Shown in pieces: positions 33,025 to 42,171 of a stretch of 64,000 nucleotides of DNA. Every line of letters starts with the position of its first letter. The first letter of the stretch is position 1. The DNA comes from Brevibacterium sp. XM4083 (lineage in GTDB: Bacteria > Actinomycetota > Actinomycetes > Actinomycetales > Brevibacteriaceae). The notes beneath the pieces are model-generated. The model had not been told where the DNA came from. It searched no databases and saw only the letters and a program-made list of their open reading frames with translations. The stretch covers positions 1,024,555 through 1,088,554 of the forward strand of contig NZ_VFYR02000001.1 of the NCBI RefSeq assembly GCF_006489205.2. The letters run 5' to 3'. The translations under genes were made by a program, and so were the position numbers.

Positions 33025-34737
33025 GTGAACCACCCATCAGAGAACACTGCCGAACGCCGCTTCGACGGACTGCCGACCAGTCCATCGCTCACGGAAGCGA
33101 CCCCGACAACCCCCGACCACATCCACCCCGCACGCCCGTCACGCCGCCCCGGCCGCCGCAGCTTCCTCGTCGGATCGCTGAGCGTGCTCGCCCTGGCCGC
33201 GTGCACCCCGCGGGGAGAAGGAGCCTTCCTCATGCCCGACTCCCAACGCGTCGCCGACGTCGAGGACGACCGTGAGACGACGGGAAGGACAGTGGAGGTC
33301 GCCCTCACGGCGGCCGCCTCGGCGCTCACGCTCGGCACCACCACTGCGCAGACATGGAGTTATGGGGAGATCCCCGCCCCGATCATCCGGATGAGCCGGG
33401 GCGATCGGCTCAAAGCCACGCTCACCAACGACCTCACCGAGGACACGACGATCCACTGGCACGGTCTCGCGCTGCGCAACGACATGGACGGCGTGCCGAT
33501 GCTCACCCAGGACCCCGTCGCCCCCGGTCAGTCCTTCACCTACGACTTCATCACCCCCGACCCGGGCACGTACTGGTTCCACCCGCACGTCGGCACGCAG
33601 ATCGACCGCGGACTCTACGGCGCGCTCATCGTCGACGACCCCGACGAGCAGCTCGAGTACGACGACGAGTGGGTGATCATTCTCGACGACTGGCTCGACG
33701 GAGTGACCGCAACGCCCGCCGAGGTGCTCACGGAGCTCCAGCAGGGCATGGGCAGTTCGAGCTCTGGTTCGGGCGACATGGGCGACATGGACCACGGGAA
33801 CATGGGCGGCTCAGGCTCAGGCTCAGGTGACATGGGCGACATGAGCGGCATGGGCGGGATGGACCACAGCGGCATGGGCGGGCCGATGCGGATGGGCAAC
33901 ATGCTCATGGGCGCCGCCTCGGACGTCCTCGGCGGCGACGCCGGCGACGTCTACTACCCCACGTACCTCATCAACGGTCGCCCCGCCGACGACCCCGCGA
34001 CCTTCGAGGCGAAGCCGGGCGCGAAGGTGCGGCTGCGGATCATCAACGCCGGCGGCGACACCGCGTTCCGCATCGCCCTGACCGGGCACTCGCTCACGGT
34101 CACCCACACCGACGGCTTCCCCGTCGACGGGAAAGCCGCCGAGACGCAGTCGCTCCTCCTCGGCATGGGGGAGCGCTATGACGCACTTGTGACGCTCGGC
34201 GACGGCGTGTTCGGCCTCGTCGCCGAGGCGGAGGGCAAACAGGAACGCGTCCACGCCGTCGTCCGCACGGGATCCGGCAAAGCGCCCTCGACCGACGGGG
34301 ACGTCCCGGAACTCGCGGCCGCACCTCTGTCCGCCGAGGCGCTGCAGGCCCGCAGCGATGTCGCTCTGCCGACCAAGTCCGCCGACCGGGAGCTCACCCT
34401 GCGGCTGACCGGGTCGATGTCCGCCTACGACTGGGCGTTCGACGAGACGCCGTACGACCACAATAAGCCGATGGACACTGCCCAGGCGATCGCCGAGGGG
34501 GAGCGGGTGCGACTCTCCTTCGTCAACGAGACGGACATGTGGCATCCCCTCCACCTCCACGGGCACACGTTCCAGCTCACCGGCGGGGGACCGCGCAAGG
34601 ACACGGCGATCGTCCTGCCGGGAAAGACGCTGACCGTGGAGTTCGATGCGAACAATCCGGGCCGGTGGCTCACGCACTGCCACAACATCTACCACGGTGA
34701 GGCCGGGATGATGAGCGTCATCGCCTACGAGGAGTGA
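33025..34737 (+). CDS. Tat-exported multicopper oxidase (CueO/CopA-like lipoprotein)
   Basis: 570 residues from GTG 33025; the open frame extends further upstream but there only shadows the previous gene. A twin-arginine signal (GRRSFLVGSLSVLALAACTP) ends in an LAAC lipobox, so the enzyme is likely a membrane-anchored Tat lipoprotein. All four copper-ligand motifs are present: TIHWHGLALR, YWFHPHVGTQ, WHPLHLHGHTF and HCHNIYHGEAGMM. In the middle lies a Met/His/Gly/Ser-rich insertion (about residues 245-295, with repeated GDMGDM and GMGGMDHSGM), which recalls the Cu(I)-binding Met-rich segment of CueO. Expected function is oxidation of Cu(I) to Cu(II) in copper tolerance. It follows the Met/His-rich membrane protein and the CsoR-like site. 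Confidence 0.88.
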   Translation: MNHPSENTAERRFDGLPTSPSLTEATPTTPDHIHPARPSRRPGRRSFLVGSLSVLALAACTPRGEGAFLMPDSQRVADVEDDRETTGRTVEVALTAAASALTLGTTTAQTWSYGEIPAPIIRMSRGDRLKATLTNDLTEDTTIHWHGLALRNDMDGVPMLTQDPVAPGQSFTYDFITPDPGTYWFHPHVGTQIDRGLYGALIVDDPDEQLEYDDEWVIILDDWLDGVTATPAEVLTELQQGMGSSSSGSGDMGDMDHGNMGGSGSGSGDMGDMSGMGGMDHSGMGGPMRMGNMLMGAASDVLGGDAGDVYYPTYLINGRPADDPATFEAKPGAKVRLRIINAGGDTAFRIALTGHSLTVTHTDGFPVDGKAAETQSLLLGMGERYDALVTLGDGVFGLVAEAEGKQERVHAVVRTGSGKAPSTDGDVPELAAAPLSAEALQARSDVALPTKSADRELTLRLTGSMSAYDWAFDETPYDHNKPMDTAQAIAEGERVRLSFVNETDMWHPLHLHGHTFQLTGGGPRKDTAIVLPGKTLTVEFDANNPGRWLTHCHNIYHGEAGMMSVIAYEE

Positions 34738-34760
34738 GTACTGAGTGTGGGCGGTCGTCC

Positions 34761-34788
34761 TTGACATGCGCACCCACACGATTACCAT
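34761..34788 (+). promoter_or_regulatory. Sigma70-type promoter for the small acidic protein
   Basis: TTGACA (34761-34766), 16-base spacer, TACCAT (34783-34788), about 65 bases before the start codon of the next gene. Confidence 0.45.
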
Positions 34789-34854
34789 CACGAGTACCCG
34801 CCGTCGCTGCGTTTTGCGGCGGCGCGGCCGTGGCCCCGCACCGAGGAGGAGATC

Positions 34855-35058
34855 GTGAGTACGGATCCGTCGCTGAGCGAAGTGCCCGAAGCCGATCGGG
34901 AGGAGCAGTCCGAGGACATCGAATCCACCGAGGTCCTCACCGGTGAGGATGCCGAACCGACCGGGTCGGCGCCTGCTGTCGTCGAGGCCGATAGCGCGGA
35001 TGTGGCCGAGCAGGCGATCGACGTCGGCTTCGACGACGAGGATCACCCGCAGTCCTGA
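34855..35058 (+). CDS. Small highly acidic hypothetical protein
   Basis: 67 residues from GTG 34855 with GGAGGAG 5 bases upstream. More than a third of residues are Asp or Glu, and there is no hydrophobic core or Cys, so it is likely an intrinsically disordered cytosolic protein. No family is recognised. It has its own promoter-like sequence and is convergent with the FUSC-type gene 40 bases downstream. Confidence 0.6.
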   Translation: MSTDPSLSEVPEADREEQSEDIESTEVLTGEDAEPTGSAPAVVEADSADVAEQAIDVGFDDEDHPQS

Positions 35059-35097
35059 GCCACTGACCGCAGGCAGGTGACGCGCGTCTGCCTGCGG

Positions 35098-36222
35098 TCA
35101 CCCGCCTCGGTGAGCTTCGCTGCGGACCTCGCGCGCGGTGGCGACATCGTCGACGATGACGGCGATGTGGCGCACGCTCGTGATGAGTGCGCCGTAGAGC
35201 GGCCACGCAGTCTTCGGCAGATCGTCGCCGTCGGCGATCCCGACCGACAGCGCGTCGAGGCGATCATAGATCGATTCCACGCCGATGTCCGGGTCGGCGA
35301 TCGCGGTGCCGGCCGCGCGGACGATGTCCGCCCATTCGGTGCGGAACCGATCATCCCATCTGCTGTCGTCGTAGGTGGCCGCCTCCAAGGTGCGGGTGAG
35401 GTGGCGCAGGTGGGAGACGCCTTCGTCGAGGCGCCGGAGGATGTTCTCAGGGCTGAGCTCCTCCTCGACGGCGTCTGTGCCGCGGCTGCGCAGCAGCGCC
35501 CGACGAAGGGATCGCAGGCGGGGGCGCGGGTTGGCCAGGCGGCTCTCGTTGGCCAGGTTGACCGTCTGCCACGCGGCGTCGAGATCTCTGCTCATCGCTT
35601 CGGTCTCGGCGAACCAGACGTGGGCGCGGTCGGTGTCCCACGAGGTCGCGAACTCGTCGCTCATGTTCGTCAGCACCTCGCCGATCCGCCGATTGACGCT
35701 GTTGATGTGCCGCGCTGCCTGCTCATCGCGCAGCGGCGGGGCGATGAGGAGATTGACGACCACGCCCACGCCGACCCCGAGCGCGAGCTCGAGGAGGCGT
35801 TCGTCGAGGAACGGCTGCTGACTGCCGAACCCGCTGCCGAGGACGAAGATCGCCGTCGTCGCAATCGCGATGCCCTCCTCGCGGATCCACGGGACGCGGG
35901 CGAGGACGACTCCGGCGAGCAGAGCGAGGGCGAAGGTCCACAGGCTCACGCCGAGGAAATGGCCGATGACGAAGGACAGGGCGACACCGGCGACGGAGGC
36001 GGCCATGGTCTGCGCCCCGCGCACCAATGTCCGGTGGATCGTGGCGTGGACGGTGAGCAGAGCCGCCCACGGGGCGAGGAACGGCATCTGGGAGTCGAGC
36101 ACCCACACCGACAGCCACCAGCCCAGGGTCGCAGCGATCACCGTCTTGGCGATCTGCAGCATGTCGGTGACGACCTCGGGACGACGGAAGAACTCGATGA
36201 TGCTGCTGGGATGTGAGGTCAT
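35098..36222 (-). CDS. FUSC-family membrane protein (aromatic acid exporter-like)
   Basis: 374 residues from ATG 36222 (no clear ribosome site; the frame continues upstream with low-complexity sequence). The N-terminal half has about six hydrophobic segments, including ATLGWWLSVWVLDSQMPFL, TLVRGAQTMAASVAGVALS and VGVGVVVNLLIAPP. This matches the FUSC/ArAE (YccS, AaeB) half-unit with the conserved AP-W-A segment and R-G-x-Q motif. The C-terminal 190 residues are a cytosolic helical bundle. Related proteins export hydroxylated aromatic acids or are of unknown function; the substrate is not inferable. Monocistronic. Confidence 0.72.
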   Translation of the reverse strand: MTSHPSSIIEFFRRPEVVTDMLQIAKTVIAATLGWWLSVWVLDSQMPFLAPWAALLTVHATIHRTLVRGAQTMAASVAGVALSFVIGHFLGVSLWTFALALLAGVVLARVPWIREEGIAIATTAIFVLGSGFGSQQPFLDERLLELALGVGVGVVVNLLIAPPLRDEQAARHINSVNRRIGEVLTNMSDEFATSWDTDRAHVWFAETEAMSRDLDAAWQTVNLANESRLANPRPRLRSLRRALLRSRGTDAVEEELSPENILRRLDEGVSHLRHLTRTLEAATYDDSRWDDRFRTEWADIVRAAGTAIADPDIGVESIYDRLDALSVGIADGDDLPKTAWPLYGALITSVRHIAVIVDDVATAREVRSEAHRGG

Positions 36223-36430
36223 CGGGGAGGGTTGCCTCGCTTTCACGCAGTGTTCAGGGTCGGCGCGCTGGCCGGCGTCGCTGGTCAGCGCCGCGGTCTG
36301 CGGCGCAGGCCGGGGCCGATTGTGGGCTGCGGTCCACCTCGGTGGGCGTGTGACACCGTGCGAAAGCCGACCGTGAGGATGCGACGAAAACAAGGTAACT
36401 TACTGATATTCGGAAACGCAAGCAGACAGA

Positions 36431-36477
36431 AGCGCCCGGCTTGCGCTCCTCACGAGGAGGAGTGCAAGCCGGGCGCT
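36431..36477. terminator. Strong hairpin, probable bidirectional terminator
   Basis: 14-bp perfect arms AGCGCCCGGCTTGC (36431-36444) and GCAAGCCGGGCGCT (36464-36477), with further pairing inside the loop. It lies downstream of the small minus-strand gene at 36556-36720 and upstream of the FUSC-type gene. No T-run on the plus strand. Confidence 0.65.
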
Positions 36478-36555
36478 CGGGTGAAGCCCGTCGGATCAGT
36501 GCTGCGTCATACCCGGCAGCACAGACCTTGTCGCGGGGCTCACCGGGGACAGCTC

Positions 36556-36720
36556 TCAGGCGGCCAGCGGCGTAGTCTCACGCAGCGACGACCCCGTGAA
36601 GAGCACGGTGCGACCGGTCGAGTCACTGATCGTGACCTCCCCGTCCGCGGTGCTGATCTGCGGGTCGATGAGGCCGGCGTGCTCGACGGCACGCTGCACC
36701 CACTGTGGGAACTCAGTCAT
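36556..36720 (-). CDS. Small hypothetical protein
   Basis: 54 residues from ATG 36720, chosen over ATG 36729 because AAAGGA is 9 bases upstream of the former and abuts the latter. The sequence (MTEFPQWVQRAVEHAGLIDP, then GEVTISDSTGRTVLFTGS) looks like a small alpha plus beta domain. No family is recognised. A strong hairpin follows its stop. Confidence 0.5.
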   Translation of the reverse strand: MTEFPQWVQRAVEHAGLIDPQISTADGEVTISDSTGRTVLFTGSSLRETTPLAA

Positions 36721-37106
36721 GGGTTCCATTCCTTTCTCTCGTCGGCGAACAGGCATGCGTCGACGCATGCCGTTTAGCCAGGTGGTCTGTGGCGGCGACG
36801 GGGGAGTCGCCTGACCTCACAGGACGTCGACGACGAAGTGGCCTGTGGGAGGTCGCCGTGATCTGGGTCAGTCCCTCACGGTGGGGGAGATGCGCTGCGA
36901 CAAGGTCGGCTGGAGCGGAACCCAGCGGCCTGCCGTCGCTGCCCGATCGGTCGATGCACTCCGATGAACTGGGCCGATGGCGTCAGCGCAAGGAAACAGC
37001 ATAACGCGGTGCGGGCGGCGAAGTCAAAACGTCGACGGTGCCGGGCTGCAGCGGCGCCGTCGCGGGCACCCGGGGAGGCCGCGCGACGTCCGAGCCGCGG
37101 CTCCCG
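36721..37106. other. 386-bp non-coding stretch
   Basis: Contains the promoter region of the small gene and the 3' flank of the carboxypeptidase gene. No further gene or clear terminator was seen. Confidence 0.4.
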
Positions 37107-38303
37107 TCACTGCGTGCGGTGGCGTTTGCGCAGCCGGAACCAGAGCAGACCCGCGAGCAGGAGGATGATGACGCCCCCGCCGAGGAGGCCGAGCGGCAGC
37201 AGATCGACGCCCCCGGTCGACGAGGCCGAGGGATCGCTCGCCGTGCCGGTGTCGTCCGCCTGGTCGTCGGAGCTGTTGCCGGCGTCGCTGCCGCTGCCCG
37301 AGGCGGTGGCCGTCGGCGTCGGGGCGGCGGCGGCGCCGACGGGAACCGTCGCCACGGTCTCCGGGGTCGTCTGCGCGAAGTCCCATTCGAGGAGGTCGAC
37401 GGCGGCCTGACGCGAATTGTTCTCCGCTCCGAGGAGTGCTGAGACGACGCGTTTGCCGTCGCGTTCGGCCACGGCGATGTAGGAGCCCTTCGCCGTCTTC
37501 GTGTACCCGTTCTTCAGCCCGAGCCCGCCCTCGACGTTGCCGACGATCTGCGTGTGGTTCTGGATCTCGTAGCCTTTGAACTTCTCCTTCGTCTCAGGGT
37601 TCGTCCCGCCCGGGAACGTGTACGTCGTCGTCCCGATGATCTCCATGAGGGTCGGGTTCTCCGTCACCGCGTACGCGAGCTTCGCCATGTCGGCGACGGT
37701 CGTGTACTGATTCGGGTCATCGAGGCCGGACGTGTTCATCGCGTTCGTGTTCGTCATGCCGAGCGACTTCGCCTTCTCATTCATCAGGGCGACGGCCTTC
37801 TCCTGACCCCCGGCGGCGCGGCCGAGGGCGTTCGCGGCATCGTTGGCACTCGACATGAGCATCGCGTGGAAGAGCGTGTCGACGGTGTACTCGTTCTTCT
37901 GCATGAGGCCGACCTTCGTCCCGTCGATCTCCATGTCCTCGAACTCCGCTTCGACCTTCTGCTCGGGGTCGTCGAGGACGTCGATGAGCGCGAGCGCGGT
38001 GAGCAGCTTGATCGTCGAGGCCGGCGCGTGCTTGACATCGATGTTCTCCGCGACCTGGAGCTCACCGGTGTCGAGGTCGCCGACGAGCCACGACGTGCCG
38101 ATCGGCTGGGGCGGCGGCGTTCCGTCACCGAGGTTGTTCGGGCTCACGTAGATCTTCTCACCCGGCTCGGGTGCGGCCTGGACCGCGCCGGGGGAGAGGG
38201 CGAGCGAGGCGACGACGAGGAGGAGCGCGAGTGCGGCTGCGGCCGCGGTGCGCAGGTGAGCACGCGCTGAAGAAGGAGTCGAGGACGGAGAACGCATGCG
38301 CAC
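37107..38303 (-). CDS. D-alanyl-D-alanine carboxypeptidase (S11, PBP5/DacA type)
   Basis: 398 residues with a signal peptide (AAAAALALLLVVASLALSPG) and a C-terminal membrane anchor (LLGGGVIILLLAGLLWF followed by Arg/Lys). The penicilloyl-serine transferase motifs are SxxK in APASTIKLL and SxN in SSANDAANALG; the third motif reads KNG in GLKNGYTKTAKG where most relatives have KTG. The enzyme trims the terminal D-Ala of peptidoglycan stem peptides on the outer face of the membrane. A Ser/Asp/Thr-rich linker of about 60 residues separates the catalytic part from the anchor. Either Met1 or Met3 (MRMRSPSS) may be the start. Single gene with its own flanking spaces. Confidence 0.85.
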   Translation of the reverse strand: MRMRSPSSTPSSARAHLRTAAAAALALLLVVASLALSPGAVQAAPEPGEKIYVSPNNLGDGTPPPQPIGTSWLVGDLDTGELQVAENIDVKHAPASTIKLLTALALIDVLDDPEQKVEAEFEDMEIDGTKVGLMQKNEYTVDTLFHAMLMSSANDAANALGRAAGGQEKAVALMNEKAKSLGMTNTNAMNTSGLDDPNQYTTVADMAKLAYAVTENPTLMEIIGTTTYTFPGGTNPETKEKFKGYEIQNHTQIVGNVEGGLGLKNGYTKTAKGSYIAVAERDGKRVVSALLGAENNSRQAAVDLLEWDFAQTTPETVATVPVGAAAAPTPTATASGSGSDAGNSSDDQADDTGTASDPSASSTGGVDLLPLGLLGGGVIILLLAGLLWFRLRKRHRTQ

Positions 38304-38443
38304 CAGTGTACGGATCCCGGGTATCGCGGATCCTCAGACTTCGTGGCCGGGAGGAGAACTCCGGGGACGACGAAGGCGGCCGCACACGATGAAGTGCACA
38401 GCCGCCTCGGCGCTGGTGAGGTCAGGTCGACCTCAGCGCAGTC

Positions 38444-39235
38444 TCAGAATGCGCGCTGGAGGATCGCCTGCTTGACCTCGGCGATCGCCTTGGTGATCTC
38501 GATGCCGCGGGGGCAGGCATCGGTGCAGTTGAACGTCGTGCGGCAGCGCCACACGCCTTCCTTGTCGTTGAGGATCTCCAGCCGCATGTCCCCGCCCTCG
38601 TCACGCGAATCGAAGATGAAGCGGTGCGCGTTGACGATGGCCGCGGGACCGAAGTACTGGCCGTCGGTCCAGAACACGGGGCACGACGAGGTGCACGAGG
38701 CGCAGAGGATGCACTTCGTGGTGTCGTCGAAGGCCTCGCGCTGCTCGGAGGACTGCAGGCGCTCACGGGTGGGCTCGTGTCCGCTCGTGATGAGGAACGG
38801 CATGATCTCCCGGTACGACTGGAAGAAGGGCTCCATGTCGACGATGAGGTCCTTCTCCAGCGGCAGGCCCTTGATCGCCTCGACGGTGATCGGCTTGGAC
38901 GTGTCGAGGTCCTTGAGCAGCGTCTTGCAGGCCAGGCGGTTGCGGCCGTTGATGCGCATCGCATCAGAGCCGCAGACGCCGTGGGCGCACGAGCGACGGA
39001 AGGTCAGCGAGCCGTCGATGTCCCACTTGATCTTGTGGAGGGCATCGAGCACGCGGTCCGTGCCGTACATCGTGACGTTGTACTCCTCCCAGTGCGGTGC
39101 CTCGTCCGTCTCCGGGTCGAAGCGCGCGATGCGGAAGGTGCAGTCGAAGGACGGGATCTCCCCGCCCTCACCGCTCAGGTGCGAGGGCAGGTCGACCTTC
39201 GATGCCGGCTCCGGGGTTTCGGTATCGGTGCTCAT
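38444..39235 (-). CDS. sdhB: Succinate dehydrogenase iron-sulphur subunit SdhB
   Basis: 263 residues. The [2Fe-2S] motif lies in SCAHGVCGSDAM with the last ligand in RLACKTL, and the [4Fe-4S]/[3Fe-4S] sites are in CILCASCTSSCP and CRTTFNCTDACPRGI. It passes electrons from the FAD of SdhA to the quinone site formed with SdhC/D. The start codon shares one base with the sdhA stop (TGATG), so the two are coupled. Last gene of the sdhCDAB operon on the minus strand. Confidence 0.96.
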   Translation of the reverse strand: MSTDTETPEPASKVDLPSHLSGEGGEIPSFDCTFRIARFDPETDEAPHWEEYNVTMYGTDRVLDALHKIKWDIDGSLTFRRSCAHGVCGSDAMRINGRNRLACKTLLKDLDTSKPITVEAIKGLPLEKDLIVDMEPFFQSYREIMPFLITSGHEPTRERLQSSEQREAFDDTTKCILCASCTSSCPVFWTDGQYFGPAAIVNAHRFIFDSRDEGGDMRLEILNDKEGVWRCRTTFNCTDACPRGIEITKAIAEVKQAILQRAF

Positions 39236-40995
39236 CAGTACTTACGCTCCATCGGCTGGTAACGGGTGACGACGACGGGCTTGGTCTCCAGGCGCATGCC
39301 CGGGACCCCCTCGGCCTCCGAATCCGGGTCGAGGTACGTCATCGTGTGGTGCATGAAGCCCTCGTCGTCGCGGTTCGGGAAGTCCTCGCGGAAGTGTCCG
39401 CCGCGGGACTCCTTGCGGTGGATGGCCGCGACGGTGATGACCTCGGCGAGTTCGAGCAGGAAGCCGAGCTCGACGGCCTCGAGGAGGTCGAGGTTGTAGC
39501 GCTTGCCGCGGTCCTGGATGCCGACGTTGTCGTAGCGCTCACGCAGCTTCTCGATCTCCGCGAGTGCCGCACGCAGCGTCTCGTCGGTGCGGAACACCTG
39601 GACGTTGGCGTCCATGATCTCCTGCAGGTCCTTGCGGATCGCGCCGATGCGCTCGGGCCCGTCGGAGTTGCGCAGGCGCTCGAGGACGGCGACCGTGTCG
39701 GCCTGCGAGTCCTCGGGCAGGTCGATGACCTCGGCGCGGTTGGCGTACTCGGCGGCGGCGATTCCCGCGCGCTTGCCGAAGACGTTGATGTCGAGCAGCG
39801 AATTCGTGCCGAGGCGGTTCGAGCCGTGGACGGACACGCACGCGCACTCACCGGCGGCGAAGAGGCCGGGGATGACGGTGTCGTTGTCGGCGAGCACCTC
39901 GGACTCGATGTTCGTCGGGATGCCGCCCATCGCGTAGTGCGCGGTCGGGAACACCGGCACCGGCTCCGTGTAGGGCTCGACACCGAGGTAGGTGCGGGCG
40001 AACTCGGTGATGTCGGGCAGCTTCTCGTCGATGTGCTTGGGCTCGAGGTGGGTGAGATCGAGGAGGACGTAGTCCTTGTTCGGTCCCGCACCGCGGCCTT
40101 CGCGCACCTCGTTGGCCATCGACCGGGCGACGATGTCACGCGGGGCGAGGTCCTTGATCGTCGGGGCGTAGCGCTCCATGAAGCGCTCACCCTCGGAGTT
40201 GCGCAGGATCGCGCCCTCACCGCGGGCCGCCTCGGAGAGGAGGATGCCGAGTCCGGCGAGGCCCGTGGGATGGAACTGGAAGAACTCCATGTCCTCGAGC
40301 GGGATGCCGCGGTTGTAGGTCACGGCCATGCCGTCGCCGGTCAGGGTGTGGGCGTTCGACGTGGTCTTGAAGACCTTGCCGACGCCGCCGGTCGCGAAGA
40401 CGACCGACTTCGCCTGGAAGACGTGGATCTCACCGGTGGCGAGTTCGTAGGCGACGACGCCGGCGGGGCGGCGCTCACCGTCGACCTCGGTCATGACGAG
40501 GTCGAGGACGTAGAACTCGTTGTAGAACTCGACGCCGTGCTTGACGCAGTTCTGGTAGAGGGTCTGGAGGATCATGTGGCCGGTGCGGTCGGCCGCGTAG
40601 CACGAGCGGCGCACCGGCGCCTTGCCGTGGTCGCGGGTGTGACCGCCGAAGCGGCGCTGGTCGATCTTGCCCTCGGGCGTGCGGTTGAACGGCAGCCCCA
40701 TCTTCTCGAGATCGAGGACGGCGTCGATGGCTTCCTTCGCCATCACCTCGGCGGCATCCTGGTCGACGAGGTAGTCACCGCCCTTGACGGTGTCGAAGGT
40801 GTGCCATTCCCAGTTGTCCTCTTCCACATTGGCCAGGGCCGCGCACATGCCGCCCTGGGCTGCGCCGGTGTGGGAACGCGTGGGGTAGAGCTTGGTCAGG
40901 ACCGCGGTGCGTGCCCGCTGGCCCGACTCGATGGCGGCGCGCATGCCAGCGCCACCGGCGCCGACGATGACGACGTCGTAGTGATGAACCTGCAT
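39235..40995 (-). CDS. sdhA: Succinate dehydrogenase flavoprotein subunit SdhA
   Basis: 586 residues from ATG 40995 after AAAGGAGAAAC. FAD-binding GAGGAGMRAAIESG, the covalent-flavin His in SHTGAAQGGMCAAL, QFHPTGLAGLGILLSEAARG, and the catalytic DLAPRDIVAR and HYAMGGIPTN regions are all present. It oxidises succinate to fumarate in the TCA cycle at the cytosolic face of the membrane. Length and motif order match the SdhA of the type with two separate membrane subunits. Long opposite-strand open frames over this gene are GC-driven shadows. Confidence 0.97.
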   Translation of the reverse strand: MQVHHYDVVIVGAGGAGMRAAIESGQRARTAVLTKLYPTRSHTGAAQGGMCAALANVEEDNWEWHTFDTVKGGDYLVDQDAAEVMAKEAIDAVLDLEKMGLPFNRTPEGKIDQRRFGGHTRDHGKAPVRRSCYAADRTGHMILQTLYQNCVKHGVEFYNEFYVLDLVMTEVDGERRPAGVVAYELATGEIHVFQAKSVVFATGGVGKVFKTTSNAHTLTGDGMAVTYNRGIPLEDMEFFQFHPTGLAGLGILLSEAARGEGAILRNSEGERFMERYAPTIKDLAPRDIVARSMANEVREGRGAGPNKDYVLLDLTHLEPKHIDEKLPDITEFARTYLGVEPYTEPVPVFPTAHYAMGGIPTNIESEVLADNDTVIPGLFAAGECACVSVHGSNRLGTNSLLDINVFGKRAGIAAAEYANRAEVIDLPEDSQADTVAVLERLRNSDGPERIGAIRKDLQEIMDANVQVFRTDETLRAALAEIEKLRERYDNVGIQDRGKRYNLDLLEAVELGFLLELAEVITVAAIHRKESRGGHFREDFPNRDDEGFMHHTMTYLDPDSEAEGVPGMRLETKPVVVTRYQPMERKY

Positions 40996-41004
40996 GTTTC
41001 TCCT

Positions 41005-41454
41005 TTAGGCCTGGCAGAACGACGCGAGCAGAGCGGGGTCGGCTCCGGCCGGGCAGGGATCGAAGGTGAAGATGACGAGCGTGCCGAGCACGAGGACGAC
41101 GGCCGAGGCGATGTAGAGGATGAGCTGGAGCGCCATGCTCGTGCGCGGCTTCTCGGCGTAGTCCATGATGATCGTGCGCAGGCCGTTGGTGCCGTGCAGC
41201 ATCGCCAGCCACAGCATGAGGAGGTCCCAGATCTGCCAGAACGGGCTGGCCCACTTGCCGGCGACGAAGCCGAAGTCGATCTGCTGGACGCCTTCGCCGG
41301 CCCACAGGTTGACGAAGAGGTGACCGAAGATGAGGACGACGAGGATGATGCCCGAGATGCGCATGAACAGCCACGCGAACATCTCGAACTTCGAGCTCGT
41401 GGACTTGTTGCGCGAGTACCCGGTGCGCGGAGCCGGAATCGATGTTGTGCTCAT
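41005..41454 (-). CDS. sdhD: Succinate dehydrogenase membrane subunit SdhD
   Basis: 149 residues with three hydrophobic helices (RISGIILVVLIFGHLFVN, LLMLWLAMLHGTNGLRT, LQLILYIASAVVLVLGTLVI). The haem-ligand region HGTNGLRTIIMDY resembles actinobacterial SdhD. It anchors the SdhAB head and contributes to the quinone and haem b site. It lies 9 bases upstream of sdhA and 1 base after sdhC, with the stop of sdhC next to its start. Confidence 0.9.
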   Translation of the reverse strand: MSTTSIPAPRTGYSRNKSTSSKFEMFAWLFMRISGIILVVLIFGHLFVNLWAGEGVQQIDFGFVAGKWASPFWQIWDLLMLWLAMLHGTNGLRTIIMDYAEKPRTSMALQLILYIASAVVLVLGTLVIFTFDPCPAGADPALLASFCQA

Positions 41455-41455
41455 G

Positions 41456-41833
41456 TCAGCCTCCGAACGTGTGCATCAGCTGGCGAGGGACGAACGCGAT
41501 CATGATGATCAGCCAGAGGATCATGACACCCCAGAACAGCTTCCGCTGGTTCTTCGGGCCGCCCTTGGAGAAGTCGATCAGGATGACCCGCAGGCCATTG
41601 AACGCATGGAAGGCGATCGCGGCGACGAGTGCGATCTCCCCGAAGGCCATGACCGGAGTCTTGTAGGTTCCGATGACGGCGTTGTACGCCTCGGGGGAAA
41701 CGCGAACGAGTGCAGTGTCAAGCACGTGAACCAACAGGAAGAAGAAGATCCCGACCCCTGTCACGCGATGCGCGACCCAGGACCACATTCCTTCTCCACC
41801 TCGGTACAGAGTGCTCGTAGACGCTTGGGCCAC
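41456..41833 (-). CDS. sdhC: Succinate dehydrogenase cytochrome b subunit SdhC
   Basis: 125 residues from GTG 41833, with GGAGG 7 bases before it. Three hydrophobic helices; the SdhC signature SWVAHRVTGVGIFFFLLVHVLD contains the haem His, and AFHAFNGLRVILIDF the second conserved region. First gene of sdhCDAB. The 338-base space to the divergent manC gene should contain the operon promoter. Confidence 0.92.
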   Translation of the reverse strand: MAQASTSTLYRGGEGMWSWVAHRVTGVGIFFFLLVHVLDTALVRVSPEAYNAVIGTYKTPVMAFGEIALVAAIAFHAFNGLRVILIDFSKGGPKNQRKLFWGVMILWLIIMIAFVPRQLMHTFGG

Positions 41834-42171
41834 GGAGCATCCTCCATCTTGGATGAATCGACGATGTACATCATGAAAGTACGCCGAACACCGCCCAGTT
41901 GCCAGTCGGCTCCCCGTTGAGCGGGCTGGATCACATTGTCACCCTGGCAGTTCTCTCACAATCGGTCACGCCGCGTCTCACGGCGGACATTTACCGCACA
42001 AACGTGTGCGGTAATTCGCGGGTGCGGAACGGCGGTGCGGAATCCGTTGTCGCCGAAGCGGTCGCCCGGTCTGACGCGGGTGTTCCCTCGGCGATGTGTT
42101 CTGGTTCTCCTCACCCCGACACGGCGGACAACATCGGTGATGTCATGCCCGAACTCTGAGACACTGAGGGG
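41834..42171. promoter_or_regulatory. Divergent sdhC / manC promoter region
   Basis: 338 bases without a gene. It carries a near-copy (42051-42072, 21 of 22 bases) of the 35-bp repeat unit found downstream of sucD. No operator was identified with confidence. Confidence 0.4.

Noticed and set aside
33823-35046. 407-codon minus-strand open frame opposite the multicopper oxidase
   Set aside because: Shadow of the oxidase gene, whose copper motifs are unambiguous.
39097-41505. 802-codon plus-strand open frame across sdhA/sdhD
   Set aside because: It is the GC-driven antisense shadow of the sdhCDAB genes; repeated Val/Asp/Gly/Glu composition and no ribosome site or family.
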